Shown: positions 30,809 to 40,193, counted from the first letter of the stretch. The stretch is 64,000 nt of DNA from Lewinellaceae bacterium (GCA_020636215.1 JACJYG010000013.1:28501-92500); one strand, 5' to 3'. A program made the numbers and translations. The notes: generated by a model from the sequence alone, not told the origin.

Positions 30809-33280
30809 TTACTTCCGGTTGCGAATATCCTCCAGATATCTTTGTAGTTCTATTTCATCATAAATGAGTACCTCGCGGGCTTTACTACCTTCACTGGGCC
30901 CTACAATACCCAGGGCTTCCAATTGGTCCATGATGCGGCCGGCGCGGTTGTAGCCAAGCTTTAACCTGCGTTGGATCATAGAAGTAGAACCATGCTGATT
31001 TTGTACGATGAGCCGGGCGGCATCCTCCACCATTTCGTCCAGGTCGGCGTAGGTCAGGCCCTGGGTACCGGAAATTTCCTGGTCGTCTCCATGGAATTCG
31101 GGGAGGAAGTAGGGTTCCGGATAGCCGGGTTGCTGGGCGATGAATTCAACCACACGTTCCACTTCCGGCGTATCGACGTAAGCGCCCTGCAGGCGGATCA
31201 TTTCGCCCCCAACGGATAGCAGCATATCTCCCTGGCCGATCAGTTGGTCCGCGCCACCGGCATCGAGAATAGTGCGGGAGTCTACTTTTGAGGCAACCTT
31301 ATACGCAATGCGGGCTGGGAAGTTGGCTTTGATCACACCAGTAATGATGTTAACCGATGGGCGCTGGGTGGCGATGATGAGGTGAATGCCCACCGCCCGG
31401 GCCAACTGGGCTAAACGCCCGATCGGCAATTCCACTTCCTTGCCCGCGGTCATGATCATATCGGCAAATTCATCGATAACCAACACGATAAAGGGAAGGA
31501 ATCGGTGGCCCTTATGAGGATTGAGCCGACGCTGGACAAACTTCTCGTTGTATTCGCGGATATTGCGGGCAGAGGCCTTCTTCAACAGGTCATAACGCTG
31601 GTCCATCTCAATGCAGAGAGAGTTGAGCGTATGGATAACCCGGTTCGTTTCGGTAGTGATAGGCTCCTCCTGTTCCGGAAGAAAAGACAAAAAATGGCTT
31701 TCCAACCGGCTGTAGGGAAATAACTCCACCTTCTTAGGGTCGACGAGCACCAGCTTCACCTGTGAAGGGTGCTTCTTGTAGAGAAGCGACATCAGAATGG
31801 CGTTGACCCCCACGGACTTACCCTGGCCGGTAGCACCGGCAACGAGCAGGTGGGGCATCTTGGCCAGGTCGGCTACAAATACTTCATTGGAGATAGTCTT
31901 ACCCAGGGCAATGGGCAGATCCATTTTGGCGCGCTTGAATTTTTCGTGCATCAGCACCTCCCGCATGGAAACGACTTGCTTCTTCTTATTCGGCACCTCA
32001 ATACCAATAGTCCCTTTACCGGGGATCGGTGCGATAATACGGATTCCCAAAGCAGCGAGGCTAAGCGCAATGTCGTCCTCCAGGTTTTTGATCTTGGAGA
32101 TGCGCACGCCCGGAGCAGGAATGATCTCATAGAGGGTAACGGTAGGCCCAATCGTAGCCCGTATTTTGGTGATCTCGATCTTGTAATTGAGCAGCGTCTC
32201 GATGATCTGATCCTTATTCGCCTCCAACTCTGCCCGGTCGATCTCCACCCGCTGATCCGAATAGTCATCGAGCAATGCGACTACGGGATATTCGTAAGAG
32301 GATAATTCCAGGGTAGGGTCGTATGGTTCGCTGTGGTCTACGTTCTCTTCCTGGAAAGGCATGAGGTCGGGCGGAGTGAAAGGGCTCACGGGGCTGCTCT
32401 CGGAAGGGACGGCACTGGGCAGCGGCCCTTCCTGGATCTCCAGTTCCGCCCCACCCGGCCGGCTGAATTCCTTCCGTTGGTTAGCTTCCTCATTGGCCAA
32501 ATCGAAAGCCAATTGGCTCGCACCGGGGCTGGCGGGCCGGTCCAGCAACTCGGATTCCGCTTCATATTCTTCGTCTTCCCCGCCCCGTTCTCCAGGGCGT
32601 AGAGCGGACACCCCCTCCCGACGGGCTTCTTCTTGCTTGCGGCCGGGCAAACGGCCAGTGACCCAGTCGTTGACGTAAGCCTTTGCATCCCGAAAGGCCC
32701 CCTGCACCGTCATATCATTGAAATTAGGGTTGATATTCCAGACAATGGTGCCTAAGATCAGGAAAAAAAACAGGACGATCAGGCCTAGGGTGCCCACAAA
32801 ACTGACCAGCCATTCACTCACAGCTTTGCCAAAGGCGCCTCCCCATGGAAATTCAGCCTTGCTGGCTGCGAAACCCAAAAAAACAGAGGCCATAAACAGC
32901 ATCAACAGCCATAAACGGAATTTTGGCCAGTAAGCACTCAGAGGCAATCGGCGGATCAGCCCCAGGCCCACCACCACCAAAATGACAATAAAAATATAGG
33001 ACGGCAGGCCAAAGCCCCAATAGAAGAACATATTGGAAATAATAGCGCCCAACCGGCCCAGCCAGTTCGCCATTTCATAATTGCCCAGCAACAAACTCCA
33101 GGAAAACTGTAACACATCACTCTGGTCTTCCTTCCAGGTGAATAGATAGGAGGTAAATGCAATGGCCAGGTATAAGGCCGTGAACAGACACAGTACCCCT
33201 AAAAGCTTAGGAATCCGCTCATCGTTTATTCCTAGCCTTAGCCTCAATTGCCCTGTTTTCTTGCTCTTTCTATTAGCCAT
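30809..33280 (-). CDS. ftsK: DNA translocase FtsK
   Basis: An 823-residue septal DNA pump; the ATG at 33280 (MANRKSKKTG) is preferred over the upstream extension. About four membrane helices (residues 20-185) anchor it at the division septum, and an acidic, Pro-rich linker follows. The RecA-like motor has Walker A GATGQGKS near residue 480 and Walker B VLVIDEFAD. The C-terminal gamma winged helix (about 750-823; GSTSMIQRRLKLGYNRAGRIMDQLE) recognises polar KOPS-type DNA signals and activates XerCD at dif. All parts are complete. Confidence 0.95.
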   Translation of the reverse strand: MANRKSKKTGQLRLRLGINDERIPKLLGVLCLFTALYLAIAFTSYLFTWKEDQSDVLQFSWSLLLGNYEMANWLGRLGAIISNMFFYWGFGLPSYIFIVILVVVGLGLIRRLPLSAYWPKFRLWLLMLFMASVFLGFAASKAEFPWGGAFGKAVSEWLVSFVGTLGLIVLFFFLILGTIVWNINPNFNDMTVQGAFRDAKAYVNDWVTGRLPGRKQEEARREGVSALRPGERGGEDEEYEAESELLDRPASPGASQLAFDLANEEANQRKEFSRPGGAELEIQEGPLPSAVPSESSPVSPFTPPDLMPFQEENVDHSEPYDPTLELSSYEYPVVALLDDYSDQRVEIDRAELEANKDQIIETLLNYKIEITKIRATIGPTVTLYEIIPAPGVRISKIKNLEDDIALSLAALGIRIIAPIPGKGTIGIEVPNKKKQVVSMREVLMHEKFKRAKMDLPIALGKTISNEVFVADLAKMPHLLVAGATGQGKSVGVNAILMSLLYKKHPSQVKLVLVDPKKVELFPYSRLESHFLSFLPEQEEPITTETNRVIHTLNSLCIEMDQRYDLLKKASARNIREYNEKFVQRRLNPHKGHRFLPFIVLVIDEFADMIMTAGKEVELPIGRLAQLARAVGIHLIIATQRPSVNIITGVIKANFPARIAYKVASKVDSRTILDAGGADQLIGQGDMLLSVGGEMIRLQGAYVDTPEVERVVEFIAQQPGYPEPYFLPEFHGDDQEISGTQGLTYADLDEMVEDAARLIVQNQHGSTSMIQRRLKLGYNRAGRIMDQLEALGIVGPSEGSKAREVLIYDEIELQRYLEDIRNRK

Positions 33281-33621
33281 TCTAGTGTTTCTGACTGCTC
33301 GATCGGCTACAAAAATAGATATTAATTGCCGTAAATCTAACATATGGAGAGTAATGTTACACACAGCCTGTCAACAATGCGATGATCGTTTAGTCACTAA
33401 TTTGATGGCCTACCGCTGTTCCCTGCCTTCTAATGACGATAAAGGCATGAACCAGATCATGGGCCAGAAGCGGCGCCGGGCAAAGGAAGGGGCTTCTCCA
33501 AAAGATTTGCAGAAGGTGGAGCAAGTGCAGGCTATCCGTTGATAGTTGTTCGTTACTTCTTTTGGCTGCAAGCCTTCCAGGCAATTCTTAACCAAGCCTA
33601 CTAAAACTCAAAACAAAGCTT
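33281..33621. other. Divergent region between ftsK and the aminotransferase
   Basis: No gene or obvious repeat seen. It must contain both promoters, but I could not place either with confidence. The frames at 33162-33542 and 33390-33595 are shadows without protein character. Confidence 0.4.
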
Positions 33622-34815
33622 ATGACTTTCCAGCCCGAACTATTAGAATCCTGCCGCCGGGACACCCCGGGCGCCAGCCAGCGTATTCATTTCAATAATG
33701 CCGGTGCAGCCCTGATGCCGCGACAGGTATTGGAAGCCATGCAGCAACACCTGTCTCTGGAAATGCAAATGGGCGGCTACGAAGCCGCTGCTTTTGCCCG
33801 TCGGGACATCGCCGGCTTTTACGGCGCTGTCGCCCGATTACTGAATACGGAACCACGTAATATTGCCTTTGCCGGCTCGGCCACTGATGCCTACAACAAA
33901 GCCCTCTCCGCCATTCCTTTCGAACCCGGAGACTTCATCCTGACCACTAATGATGACTATGTATCCAATCAAATAGCCTTTATACAGGCAGAGCGTCGCT
34001 TCGGAACAAGGGTTATCAGGGCCGCCGCCTTACCGGAAGGAGGAGTAGACCCCGATTCAGTGGAGCAACTCGTCCGCAAGCATAAGCCAAAGCTGGTGGC
34101 CGTTACCCATATGCCTACCAATTCAGGCCTGGTGCAGCCCATAGAGGCTATTGGACAGATCTGCCGGCAACACAATTGCCTCTATCTCGTGGACGCCTGC
34201 CAGTCAGCCGGCCAGGCCCCACTAGATGTGCAAAGGATCCACTGCGATTTCCTCAGCGCTACGTTCCGTAAATTCCTGCGCGGGCCCAGAGGCGCCGGCT
34301 TCCTCTATGTCTCTTCCAGAGTGCTCGACCAAGGCCTGGCGCCTCTATTTCTCGACCTGCATAGCGCCGACTGGATTGCATCCGATGCGTACCAATTGCA
34401 TCCCGATGCCTACCGCTTTGAATTGTGGGAACGCTCCTACGCGCTCGTCCTGGGAAGTAAAGCAGCAGCTGAGTATGCACTGCAAATCGGATTGGACAAT
34501 ATTCAGGCCAGGGTCAGGTTATTGGCCGCCACCCTCCGGGAACGGCTGGCTGATATTCCCGGCCTGCGTATTCTGGACCGGGGCAGCGAACGCTCCGGCA
34601 TTGTTTCCGTACACGCACCAGGGCGGAAGCCGCTTCCCCTGAAAATTGCCCTCGAAGCCCAAAGGATCAATTCCTCCATCTCTTCTCATAACGCCGCCCT
34701 TATTGACTTCGATGACAAAGGAGTAGACTGGGCCCTGCGCTTTTCACCGCATTACTATAACTCCGAAGCTGAAGTGGATGCAGTAGTCAATGCCATGAAA
34801 GCACTTGTGTCTTAA
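33622..34815 (+). CDS. PLP-dependent aminotransferase class V-fold enzyme
   Basis: A 397-residue fold-type I PLP enzyme of the class V (NifS/isopenicillin-N-epimerase-like) group. HFNNAGAALMP near the N-terminus, TDAYNKAL for phosphate contact, VDACQSAGQ with the Asp that binds the pyridine nitrogen, and the Schiff-base Lys K217 in TFRKFLRGPRG are visible. There is no catalytic Cys loop typical of sulfur-donating SufS, so it is more likely an epimerase, lyase or unclassified aminotransferase. Nothing nearby reveals the substrate. Confidence 0.87.
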   Translation: MTFQPELLESCRRDTPGASQRIHFNNAGAALMPRQVLEAMQQHLSLEMQMGGYEAAAFARRDIAGFYGAVARLLNTEPRNIAFAGSATDAYNKALSAIPFEPGDFILTTNDDYVSNQIAFIQAERRFGTRVIRAAALPEGGVDPDSVEQLVRKHKPKLVAVTHMPTNSGLVQPIEAIGQICRQHNCLYLVDACQSAGQAPLDVQRIHCDFLSATFRKFLRGPRGAGFLYVSSRVLDQGLAPLFLDLHSADWIASDAYQLHPDAYRFELWERSYALVLGSKAAAEYALQIGLDNIQARVRLLAATLRERLADIPGLRILDRGSERSGIVSVHAPGRKPLPLKIALEAQRINSSISSHNAALIDFDDKGVDWALRFSPHYYNSEAEVDAVVNAMKALVS

Positions 34816-34875
34816 CGCCTGCACACTTACATTCCCGTCAAACAGAAAAGTTTCTAAAAAAAACAATTACATTGA

Positions 34876-34906
34876 TTTGTTTTTAAAAATATTTTGTTTT
34901 AATTTG
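34876..34906 (+). promoter_or_regulatory. Candidate Bacteroidota promoter of the S24 regulator
   Basis: TTTG at 34876-34879 and TAATTTG at 34900-34906 are spaced 20 bp apart, close to the Bacteroidota -33/-7 consensus (TTTG ... TAnnTTTG). They lie 45-75 bp before the start codon in an AT-rich stretch. Confidence 0.4.
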
Positions 34907-34923
34907 CCAACCAAATGCTTGAC

Positions 34924-34943
34924 TTTTGTTTGAAACGGCAAAA
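34924..34943. promoter_or_regulatory. Candidate operator upstream of the S24 regulator
   Basis: TTTTGTTTGAAACGGCAAAA is an imperfect palindrome centred on GTTTGAAAC. It lies just before the start codon and downstream of the candidate promoter. A cleaner version (TTTTGTT-GA-AACAAAA) follows the gene at 35690. Confidence 0.4.
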
Positions 34944-34951
34944 ACTATGTT

Positions 34952-35689
34952 ATGATCAGAGAAGACAGGCTCGAATTAAACGAGCGATTTATTACGGTAT
35001 TCAAAATGTTGGAAGAACGGGGAGAGATTGTTAAAAATGACCGGGGTGGCAAAGGCATGGGCGACTTCGCCGAGCGCATCCTCGGCAACAAATCCTATGG
35101 CCATATCATTCGGGCTTTCCTCAACCCCGACGACAAACGCGTTATCGATTACAGGCACGCCCGCACCCTTTGCGAAGAATATGGCGTCAATGAATCATAT
35201 ATGATTGATGGATTGGGAGAACCCTTCGGTATGGAAGCGCCCAAATACCATGCCGCAACAGAAGACATACCGCGCAGCAGAGGCAACATACTCTTTACGA
35301 CTACCGAAGCCTTTGCCGGCAGCGCAGTCGATGTAGGCGGCTTCGCCGTTGAAGACTATGAGTACTTCAACATTCCCGGCCTGGCCGGCGGCGGACTGGT
35401 AGCTTTCCCCATCAAAGGTAATAGTATGGAACCGGTCATCCTCGATGGCGATATGGTCGTCTGCCGGGAAGTCAGCGGCGTACATGAACTGAAAGACAAT
35501 AAGATCTATGCCATCAAAAACAATGGCCAGCTGTGGGTCAAGTATGTACAACGGATAACGGACTCCCGGGGTCGAACGACCCATCTGAAACTAATCTCCG
35601 CCAATCACCTGGAGCATGACCCCTTCATCGAAGAAGTCAATGAATACACGCGGCTCTATCAGGTTGTCCGCCGTATCAGCGACCTGTAG
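34952..35689 (+). CDS. S24/LexA-like repressor with HTH domain
   Basis: A 245-residue regulator. The N-terminal part (about 10-85) looks like a helix-turn-helix domain (GMGDFAERILGNKSYGHIIRAFLN). The C-terminal half is an S24 peptidase fold with Ser158 (IKGNSMEPVI), the DGDMVVCRE strand and Lys197 (QLWVKYVQR), the serine-lysine dyad of LexA/CI proteins. An Ala/Gly-type cleavage site could lie near ETFAGSAVD-like residues 113-118, but I cannot fix it. It may respond to RecA-ssDNA like LexA, or be a CI-like repressor of unlinked genes. Palindromes on both sides suggest autoregulation. Confidence 0.82.
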   Translation: MIREDRLELNERFITVFKMLEERGEIVKNDRGGKGMGDFAERILGNKSYGHIIRAFLNPDDKRVIDYRHARTLCEEYGVNESYMIDGLGEPFGMEAPKYHAATEDIPRSRGNILFTTTEAFAGSAVDVGGFAVEDYEYFNIPGLAGGGLVAFPIKGNSMEPVILDGDMVVCREVSGVHELKDNKIYAIKNNGQLWVKYVQRITDSRGRTTHLKLISANHLEHDPFIEEVNEYTRLYQVVRRISDL

Positions 35690-35705
35690 TTTTGTTGAAA
35701 CAAAA
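35690..35705. promoter_or_regulatory. Palindrome after the S24 regulator
   Basis: TTTTGTT-GA-AACAAAA, 7-bp perfect arms, starts at the base after the stop codon. It shares TTTTGTT and GAAAC with the candidate operator at 34924. It could be a second operator or part of the 3' end structure. Confidence 0.4.
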
Positions 35706-35761
35706 GCTTGTGTTTTGTTTTAAAATCAAGAACGAGCCTGAACGCTAAATAGATGCAGCTT

Positions 35762-35803
35762 ATTTCTCCGAAAATGGAAGGAAACGCCCAAAATCGGAGA
35801 AAT
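35762..35803. other. Stem-loop in the 3' region of the S24 regulator
   Basis: ATTTCTCCGA and TCGGAGAAAT form a perfect 10-bp stem around 22 nt. Together with the terminator at 35846 it could be the body of a small RNA or of a structured 3' UTR; I see no promoter of its own. Confidence 0.4.
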
Positions 35804-35845
35804 AACCCGCCAAAAAGATTTTATCCTGCTGTTTTTTGATACGCC

Positions 35846-35879
35846 CTCCCGGATTGTTGAAATTCGGGAGTTTTTTTTT
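35846..35879 (+). terminator. Intrinsic terminator downstream of the S24 regulator
   Basis: CTCCCG pairs with CGGGAG around 13 nt, followed by nine T residues. On the minus strand no U-tract follows, so it acts on plus-strand transcripts. Confidence 0.85.
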
Positions 35880-35898
35880 GCCCTATATAAAGGGACGC

Positions 35899-36615
35899 TT
35901 ACTTATTATCCTGCTTGGCAAACACTTTCTTCAGGAGGTCCGTCGTACGGGCGCTGACATCCGTACGGATCTGTAGTTCCTTTTTTTCAACCATAGAAAA
36001 CAGCCCCTTAAGCGCTTCGTTGGTAACATAATCATCGAGGTCGGGATTTGCCTTGTCCACAAAAGGGATCTTATTGTAAGCATTCACCGCGTCAGCCCAG
36101 TATTTCCGGGCGTTGAACTTATCCAGCGATTCGATAATGACCGGATTAAACTCCTGATAGAGCTTGCTGTTTGTAGTCCGGTTGAGATACTGCGTGGCGG
36201 CGTTGTCGGCGCCCATCAAGATGTCCATGGCATCAGAAAAAGTCATTTGCCTGATGGCGTCCACAAAAATGGGCTTGGCCTTTTTGGCCGCATCCTCTGC
36301 CCCGCGGTTGATCTTCTCCAGTATGTCTGCTTCCAATGAAGAGAAACCAGGAACATTTTTCAACTTGTCGGTTACCTTGCGCGCCTCGGGTGGCAGCAGT
36401 ATTTTATAGGGGCTTTTGAAATAGCCATCTTTTTGGGACAGGCGTTGAGCACCTTCCCCGATGCCAAATTCAAGAGCCTGCTTCAGGCCAGAACCTATTT
36501 CGGCCGTAGTCAGCCCCGAAGCCCCACCCAGCGTATCCAGTGTACTCTGGATCTGTTGAGCCGTGCAGGCGGACAGGGAAAGGATCATCATTACAATTGC
36601 GATTTTCTTTGTCAT
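35899..36615 (-). CDS. DUF4197 lipoprotein
   Basis: A 238-residue lipoprotein; the ATG at 36615 gives a signal with lipobox SLSAC followed by TAQQIQSTLD. The rest is the all-helical DUF4197 domain (GLTTAEIGSGLKQALEFGI, DGYFKSPYKILLP, FSDAMDILMGADNAATQYL, DDYVTNEALKGLFSMVEKKE). The family has no established function. It follows folB on the same strand, with a 65-bp gap; co-transcription is possible. Confidence 0.85.
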   Translation of the reverse strand: MTKKIAIVMMILSLSACTAQQIQSTLDTLGGASGLTTAEIGSGLKQALEFGIGEGAQRLSQKDGYFKSPYKILLPPEARKVTDKLKNVPGFSSLEADILEKINRGAEDAAKKAKPIFVDAIRQMTFSDAMDILMGADNAATQYLNRTTNSKLYQEFNPVIIESLDKFNARKYWADAVNAYNKIPFVDKANPDLDDYVTNEALKGLFSMVEKKELQIRTDVSARTTDLLKKVFAKQDNK

Positions 36616-36680
36616 TAGTCGATGTTTTGTACTGTAAAACGGTGGAGCCTTGCTTTCGTTTGTTAGTAAAACGTTATCAT

Positions 36681-37112
36681 TCAACGTTTACCCAGTTTCC
36701 TTACCAAGGACAGATAAGACAAGTCCAAATTGCCTCGGGTGGTAGCGACCCATGCACTATCGACCCGTCCTCCCAGGGGCGGGTGGAGCTTGCGCAGACG
36801 AATGGCAATGCCTTCTACATTCTCGAAATACCCCTCAATGCGGTCGGCGATTCGGCCAACCAGTGACTCCAGCAGCTTGGCCGGTTTTCGCATCTCCGTC
36901 TGACAGAGTAAAAAAATGGTTTCGTAATTGACCGTCGAAGGTTTTTTTTCTTCGTCTTCTTCCCCTTCATACAACTCATCATTTTCAGCGGCAATTTCGG
37001 TATCGGCACTAACGATTACATCGAGGATGAAATCATTTCCGAGTATCCGTTCCTCTTCATAGTAACCATGGTAACCATAGAATTGAATACCTTCCAGAAC
37101 AATTAGAGCCAT
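36681..37112 (-). CDS. folB: Dihydroneopterin aldolase
   Basis: A 143-residue T-fold enzyme of tetrahydrofolate synthesis that splits dihydroneopterin to hydroxymethyl-dihydropterin and glycolaldehyde. The start is taken at the ATG at 37112 (MALIVLEGIQFYGYHG). Typical boxes are FYGYHGYYEEER (substrate loop with Tyr), the NYETIF segment (usual VNYxxV), LLESLVGRIADRI with the pterin-binding Glu, and the C-terminal RLRKLHPPLGG holding the catalytic Lys. An acidic insertion (ENDELYEGEEDEEKK) of about 15 residues between strands 2 and 3 is unusual for the family. Confidence 0.9.
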   Translation of the reverse strand: MALIVLEGIQFYGYHGYYEEERILGNDFILDVIVSADTEIAAENDELYEGEEDEEKKPSTVNYETIFLLCQTEMRKPAKLLESLVGRIADRIEGYFENVEGIAIRLRKLHPPLGGRVDSAWVATTRGNLDLSYLSLVRKLGKR

Positions 37113-37222
37113 AGTAAGTATTTTTTTTAGAACGAGGCTAAAAATAAGCAATATGTGCCGCTTGTCCGGTTAAAAATAGAGGGCATCTTTACGCCATCGT
37201 GGTTTAGAACCTGCTAAATGAT

Positions 37223-37230
37223 TACCTTTG
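37223..37230 (+). promoter_or_regulatory. Candidate -7 element upstream of the acyl-CoA dehydrogenase
   Basis: TACCTTTG followed by C fits the Bacteroidota -7 consensus TAnnTTTG, in the folB/acyl-CoA dehydrogenase divergent region. No convincing -33 TTTG is seen at the usual spacing. Confidence 0.3.
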
Positions 37231-37414
37231 CCCTGATCAGGCGCGCCTATCAGGGTTTCCAATGTAGGGCAATGGCGGAATGTGAAAACGGAGTATCAAC
37301 CCTAACCTGCTTTCCGCAGACCGGCTACTTTGGAACATGTGGCGGCCGTACCAAAAGGCTTCCCGGTTTTCCGGAGGAGGCCCCCTGGCCAAAAAATCCA
37401 AAATATCTGAACTA

Positions 37415-38638
37415 ATGAGCAGCAACACCAACGGCGCACAGAGCGCAATCGTGAAGAAGGCGAAAGAGGACCGCTTTCAGGGCCACGACTATTACAACAT
37501 CGATGAATTGCTGGAAGACGACCACCTGCTTGCCCGCGATGCTGTCCGCAGCTGGGTAAAACAGGAAGTTAGCCCAATTATTGAGGAGTATGCAGAACGG
37601 GCAGAATGCCCTACCCACCTATTCCAGGGACTGGCGGAGATCGGTGCTTTTGGCCCCAGCCTGCCGGCAGAATATGGCGGCGGCGGAATGGATGAGATCG
37701 CGTATGGTATTATTATGCAAGAGCTGGAGCGCGGAGATTCCGGCGTACGGTCTATGGCTTCCGTTCAGGGCTCACTGGTCATGTACCCGATCTTCCGTTT
37801 TGGATCAGAAGAGCAAAAACGGAAATACCTACCCAAGCTGGCCCAGGCTGGCCTCATCGGCTGCTTCGGCCTGACCGAACCCGACCATGGCTCCAATCCT
37901 TCCGGCATGGTTACCAATATCAAGGATGACGGCGACGCCTATATTCTCAATGGCGCCAAAATGTGGATCACCAATTCCCCGGTAGCGGATATCGCTGTAG
38001 TGTGGGCGAAGGATGAAGAAGGGATCGTAAGGGGTATGATCGTTGAGAAGGATATGAAAGGCTTCTCCGCTCCCGAGATCCATGGTAAATGGTCCTTGCG
38101 GGCTTCCATCACCGGGGAGCTCGTATTCGAAGATGTGCGCGTGCCCAAAAAGAATGTCTTACCGGAAGTTAAGGGCATGAAGGGGCCGCTTTCCTGCTTG
38201 TCAAAAGCGCGCTACGGAATCGCCTGGGGCGTAATCGGCGCTGCAATGGACTGCTACGATTCGGCGCTTCGCTACTCCCTGGAACGCCAGCAGTTTGGCC
38301 GGCCCATCGGGGGGTTCCAACTTACCCAGAAGAAATTGGCGGAAATGATCACCGAGATCACCAAAGCCCAGTTGCTGGCCTGGCGCCTGGGCGCCCTCGC
38401 CAATCAGGGCAAAGCCAGCCCGGCGCAAATATCCATGGCTAAGCGCAATAATGTACAGATGGCCCTGGAAATCGCCCGGGAAGCACGCCAGATACACGGT
38501 GGCATGGGGATCACCAATGAATATCCGGTGATGCGCCATCTGATGAACCTGGAAACCGTACTGACCTATGAAGGCACCCACGATATCCACTTGCTCATCA
38601 CTGGCATGGACGTCACCGGCCTGAATGCCTTTGAATAA
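37415..38638 (+). CDS. Glutaryl-CoA dehydrogenase-like acyl-CoA dehydrogenase
   Basis: A 407-residue FAD enzyme of the acyl-CoA dehydrogenase family; the start is the ATG at 37415, because the upstream extension is not conserved-looking. Signatures include GVRSMASVQGSLVMYPI, GCFGLTEPDHGSNPS (FAD binding), WITNSPVADI, the adenine loop SLERQQFGRPIGGFQ, and RQIHGGMGITNEYPV. The catalytic base is E386 in TYEGTHDIH, the position used by glutaryl-CoA dehydrogenase. The Arg of GVRSM is also the one that binds the glutaryl carboxylate in that enzyme. It therefore probably converts glutaryl-CoA to crotonyl-CoA in lysine/tryptophan breakdown; a different short-chain substrate remains possible. Confidence 0.85.
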   Translation: MSSNTNGAQSAIVKKAKEDRFQGHDYYNIDELLEDDHLLARDAVRSWVKQEVSPIIEEYAERAECPTHLFQGLAEIGAFGPSLPAEYGGGGMDEIAYGIIMQELERGDSGVRSMASVQGSLVMYPIFRFGSEEQKRKYLPKLAQAGLIGCFGLTEPDHGSNPSGMVTNIKDDGDAYILNGAKMWITNSPVADIAVVWAKDEEGIVRGMIVEKDMKGFSAPEIHGKWSLRASITGELVFEDVRVPKKNVLPEVKGMKGPLSCLSKARYGIAWGVIGAAMDCYDSALRYSLERQQFGRPIGGFQLTQKKLAEMITEITKAQLLAWRLGALANQGKASPAQISMAKRNNVQMALEIAREARQIHGGMGITNEYPVMRHLMNLETVLTYEGTHDIHLLITGMDVTGLNAFE

Positions 38639-38644
38639 ACCCTT

Positions 38645-38695
38645 CCAAGGCCCGGAGTTCGCAGCGGTAAGGCTGCGAACTCCGCATTGCCTTGG
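38645..38695. terminator. Two-stage hairpin after the acyl-CoA dehydrogenase
   Basis: CCAAGGC/GCCTTGG and, inside it, CGGAGTTCGCAG/CTGCGAACTCCG form a perfect 12-bp inner stem with an 8-nt loop, 7 bp after the stop codon. There is a weak T-tract (GCGTTT). Confidence 0.75.
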
Positions 38696-39017
38696 CGTTT
38701 ATATGCTAAACCGAACGCTTCCTACGTTATGCTAAACATGAGTTCTTTCTCGCAACATTGGATTTTCAATAGCCATCCCTGCCATTCCTGCGAATGTTCA
38801 TTTGAGCTACCCGGAGCCGGACAGCCGCATCACCCCCCAGTACGTACAGCTTGGAAAAAGAGGCGGAATTCCTTAAAAAAGCGTTAAGGCAGAGCGCTGT
38901 CACCGGAATTTTATTACAATTAGCGTAATTTTCTAATTGCACTATAAATAAGGCGGAGGTTTTTTTAACAAAAATGCCCCCTCAAAACGTTGTTTCAAGA
39001 GTAAATATTAAAAAGAT
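38696..39017 (+). other. Intergenic region upstream of the OmpA protein
   Basis: No gene supported; the short frame at 38687-38887 overlaps the terminator and lacks features. The last 100 bp are AT-rich and must hold the promoter of the OmpA gene, but I cannot place it. Confidence 0.4.
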
Positions 39018-40193
39018 ATGAGGAAACGAAGTTCGTTGTTTTCATTGCTGGTTATGACTATCTGCTACATGGGCTTTAGCCAGGATGAGCCAATATATCT
39101 AACCAATCCTTCTTTTGAAGACTTTCCACGGCACAGCAAAGAACCTAACGGATGGTTCAACTGTGGCTTCCCATCGGAGTCGCCACCCGACGTTCAGCCC
39201 AGCGGAGACTTCAGCGTGACCAAACCGGCCTTCGATGGCAATACTTATCTGGGTATGGTCGTCCGCGACAACGATACCTGGGAGGCCGTGTCTCAACGGT
39301 TGAGCCGGCCCATGAAAAAAGGGCAGTGCTATGAATTCAGCCTTCAACTCGCTCGTTCGGAACTCTACATCAGCCTGAGCCGCTCCAGTAATGAGACGAC
39401 AAATTATGTGACGCCGGCCAAGATCCGTATCTATGGGGGGTTTGGCAATTGCGATAAACAGTACCTGCTAGATGAGACCAGCCTCATTATCAACAACCGT
39501 TGGCTGCAATACAATTTCAAGTTCGAACCTATCGCCGATTATTCCTATATCACGATCCAGGCTTTTTACGAAACGCCCACCCTTTTCCCCTATAATGGTA
39601 ATGTACTGGTGGATAATGCTTCCCCCATTAAACCAATCCCCTGTAATGAACCCGTACCGGAAGAACCGGTAGAAACGGTACAGGAGGTGGTCAAAACAGA
39701 CCCTCCCAAACAAACCCCACCTAAGCCAAAGGTGCAGGAACCCGTAACGAATACAACCCCCAAGGCGCCTCCTAAACCGGAACCCGAACCCGAGAAAACT
39801 ATCGCCGGTGTCAAGCGCTCGGAAATGAGTAAGGGCCAAAGTATTAAACTCGACAAGCTCTACTTCGATGCCGATAGCGCCCGCATTAGTAAAGAATCTT
39901 TCTCCTTCCTCGATGAGGTTTCCGCCTTCCTTTCCGAGAACTCCGATGTAGTCGTTGAGATCGGCGGCCATACCAACGCCCTTCCTCCGGATGATTATTG
40001 TGACAAACTCTCCACCGCCCGTGCCAAAGCAGTAGCCGACTACCTGGCGGCCAAAGGCATATCCAGAAAACGGCTGCAATATAAGGGTTACGGCAAACGA
40101 CAACCCCTGGCGTCCAATAAAACCCCCTATGGGAGAAGACAGAACCAAAGGGTTGAGATCAAGATCCTCGATATGCGGGATTCAAGTGGATAA
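39018..40193 (+). CDS. OmpA-family protein with N-terminal carbohydrate-binding-like domain
   Basis: A 391-residue envelope protein. A signal peptide (SLFSLLVMTICYMGFSQ) leads into a beta-sandwich of about 190 residues (LTNPSFEDFP, CYEFSLQLARSE, NGNVLVDNASPI), like a CBM-type jelly-roll. A Pro/Lys/Glu linker (about 205-265) precedes an OmpA C-terminal domain (about 270-385). This domain has the peptidoglycan-binding pattern DSARISKESFSFLDEV, VEIGGHTNA, LSTARAKAVADYLAAKGI, and NQRVEIKIL. The linker spans the periplasm and the OmpA part holds the wall. A 250-bp word array follows the stop codon. Confidence 0.88.
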   Translation: MRKRSSLFSLLVMTICYMGFSQDEPIYLTNPSFEDFPRHSKEPNGWFNCGFPSESPPDVQPSGDFSVTKPAFDGNTYLGMVVRDNDTWEAVSQRLSRPMKKGQCYEFSLQLARSELYISLSRSSNETTNYVTPAKIRIYGGFGNCDKQYLLDETSLIINNRWLQYNFKFEPIADYSYITIQAFYETPTLFPYNGNVLVDNASPIKPIPCNEPVPEEPVETVQEVVKTDPPKQTPPKPKVQEPVTNTTPKAPPKPEPEPEKTIAGVKRSEMSKGQSIKLDKLYFDADSARISKESFSFLDEVSAFLSENSDVVVEIGGHTNALPPDDYCDKLSTARAKAVADYLAAKGISRKRLQYKGYGKRQPLASNKTPYGRRQNQRVEIKILDMRDSSG

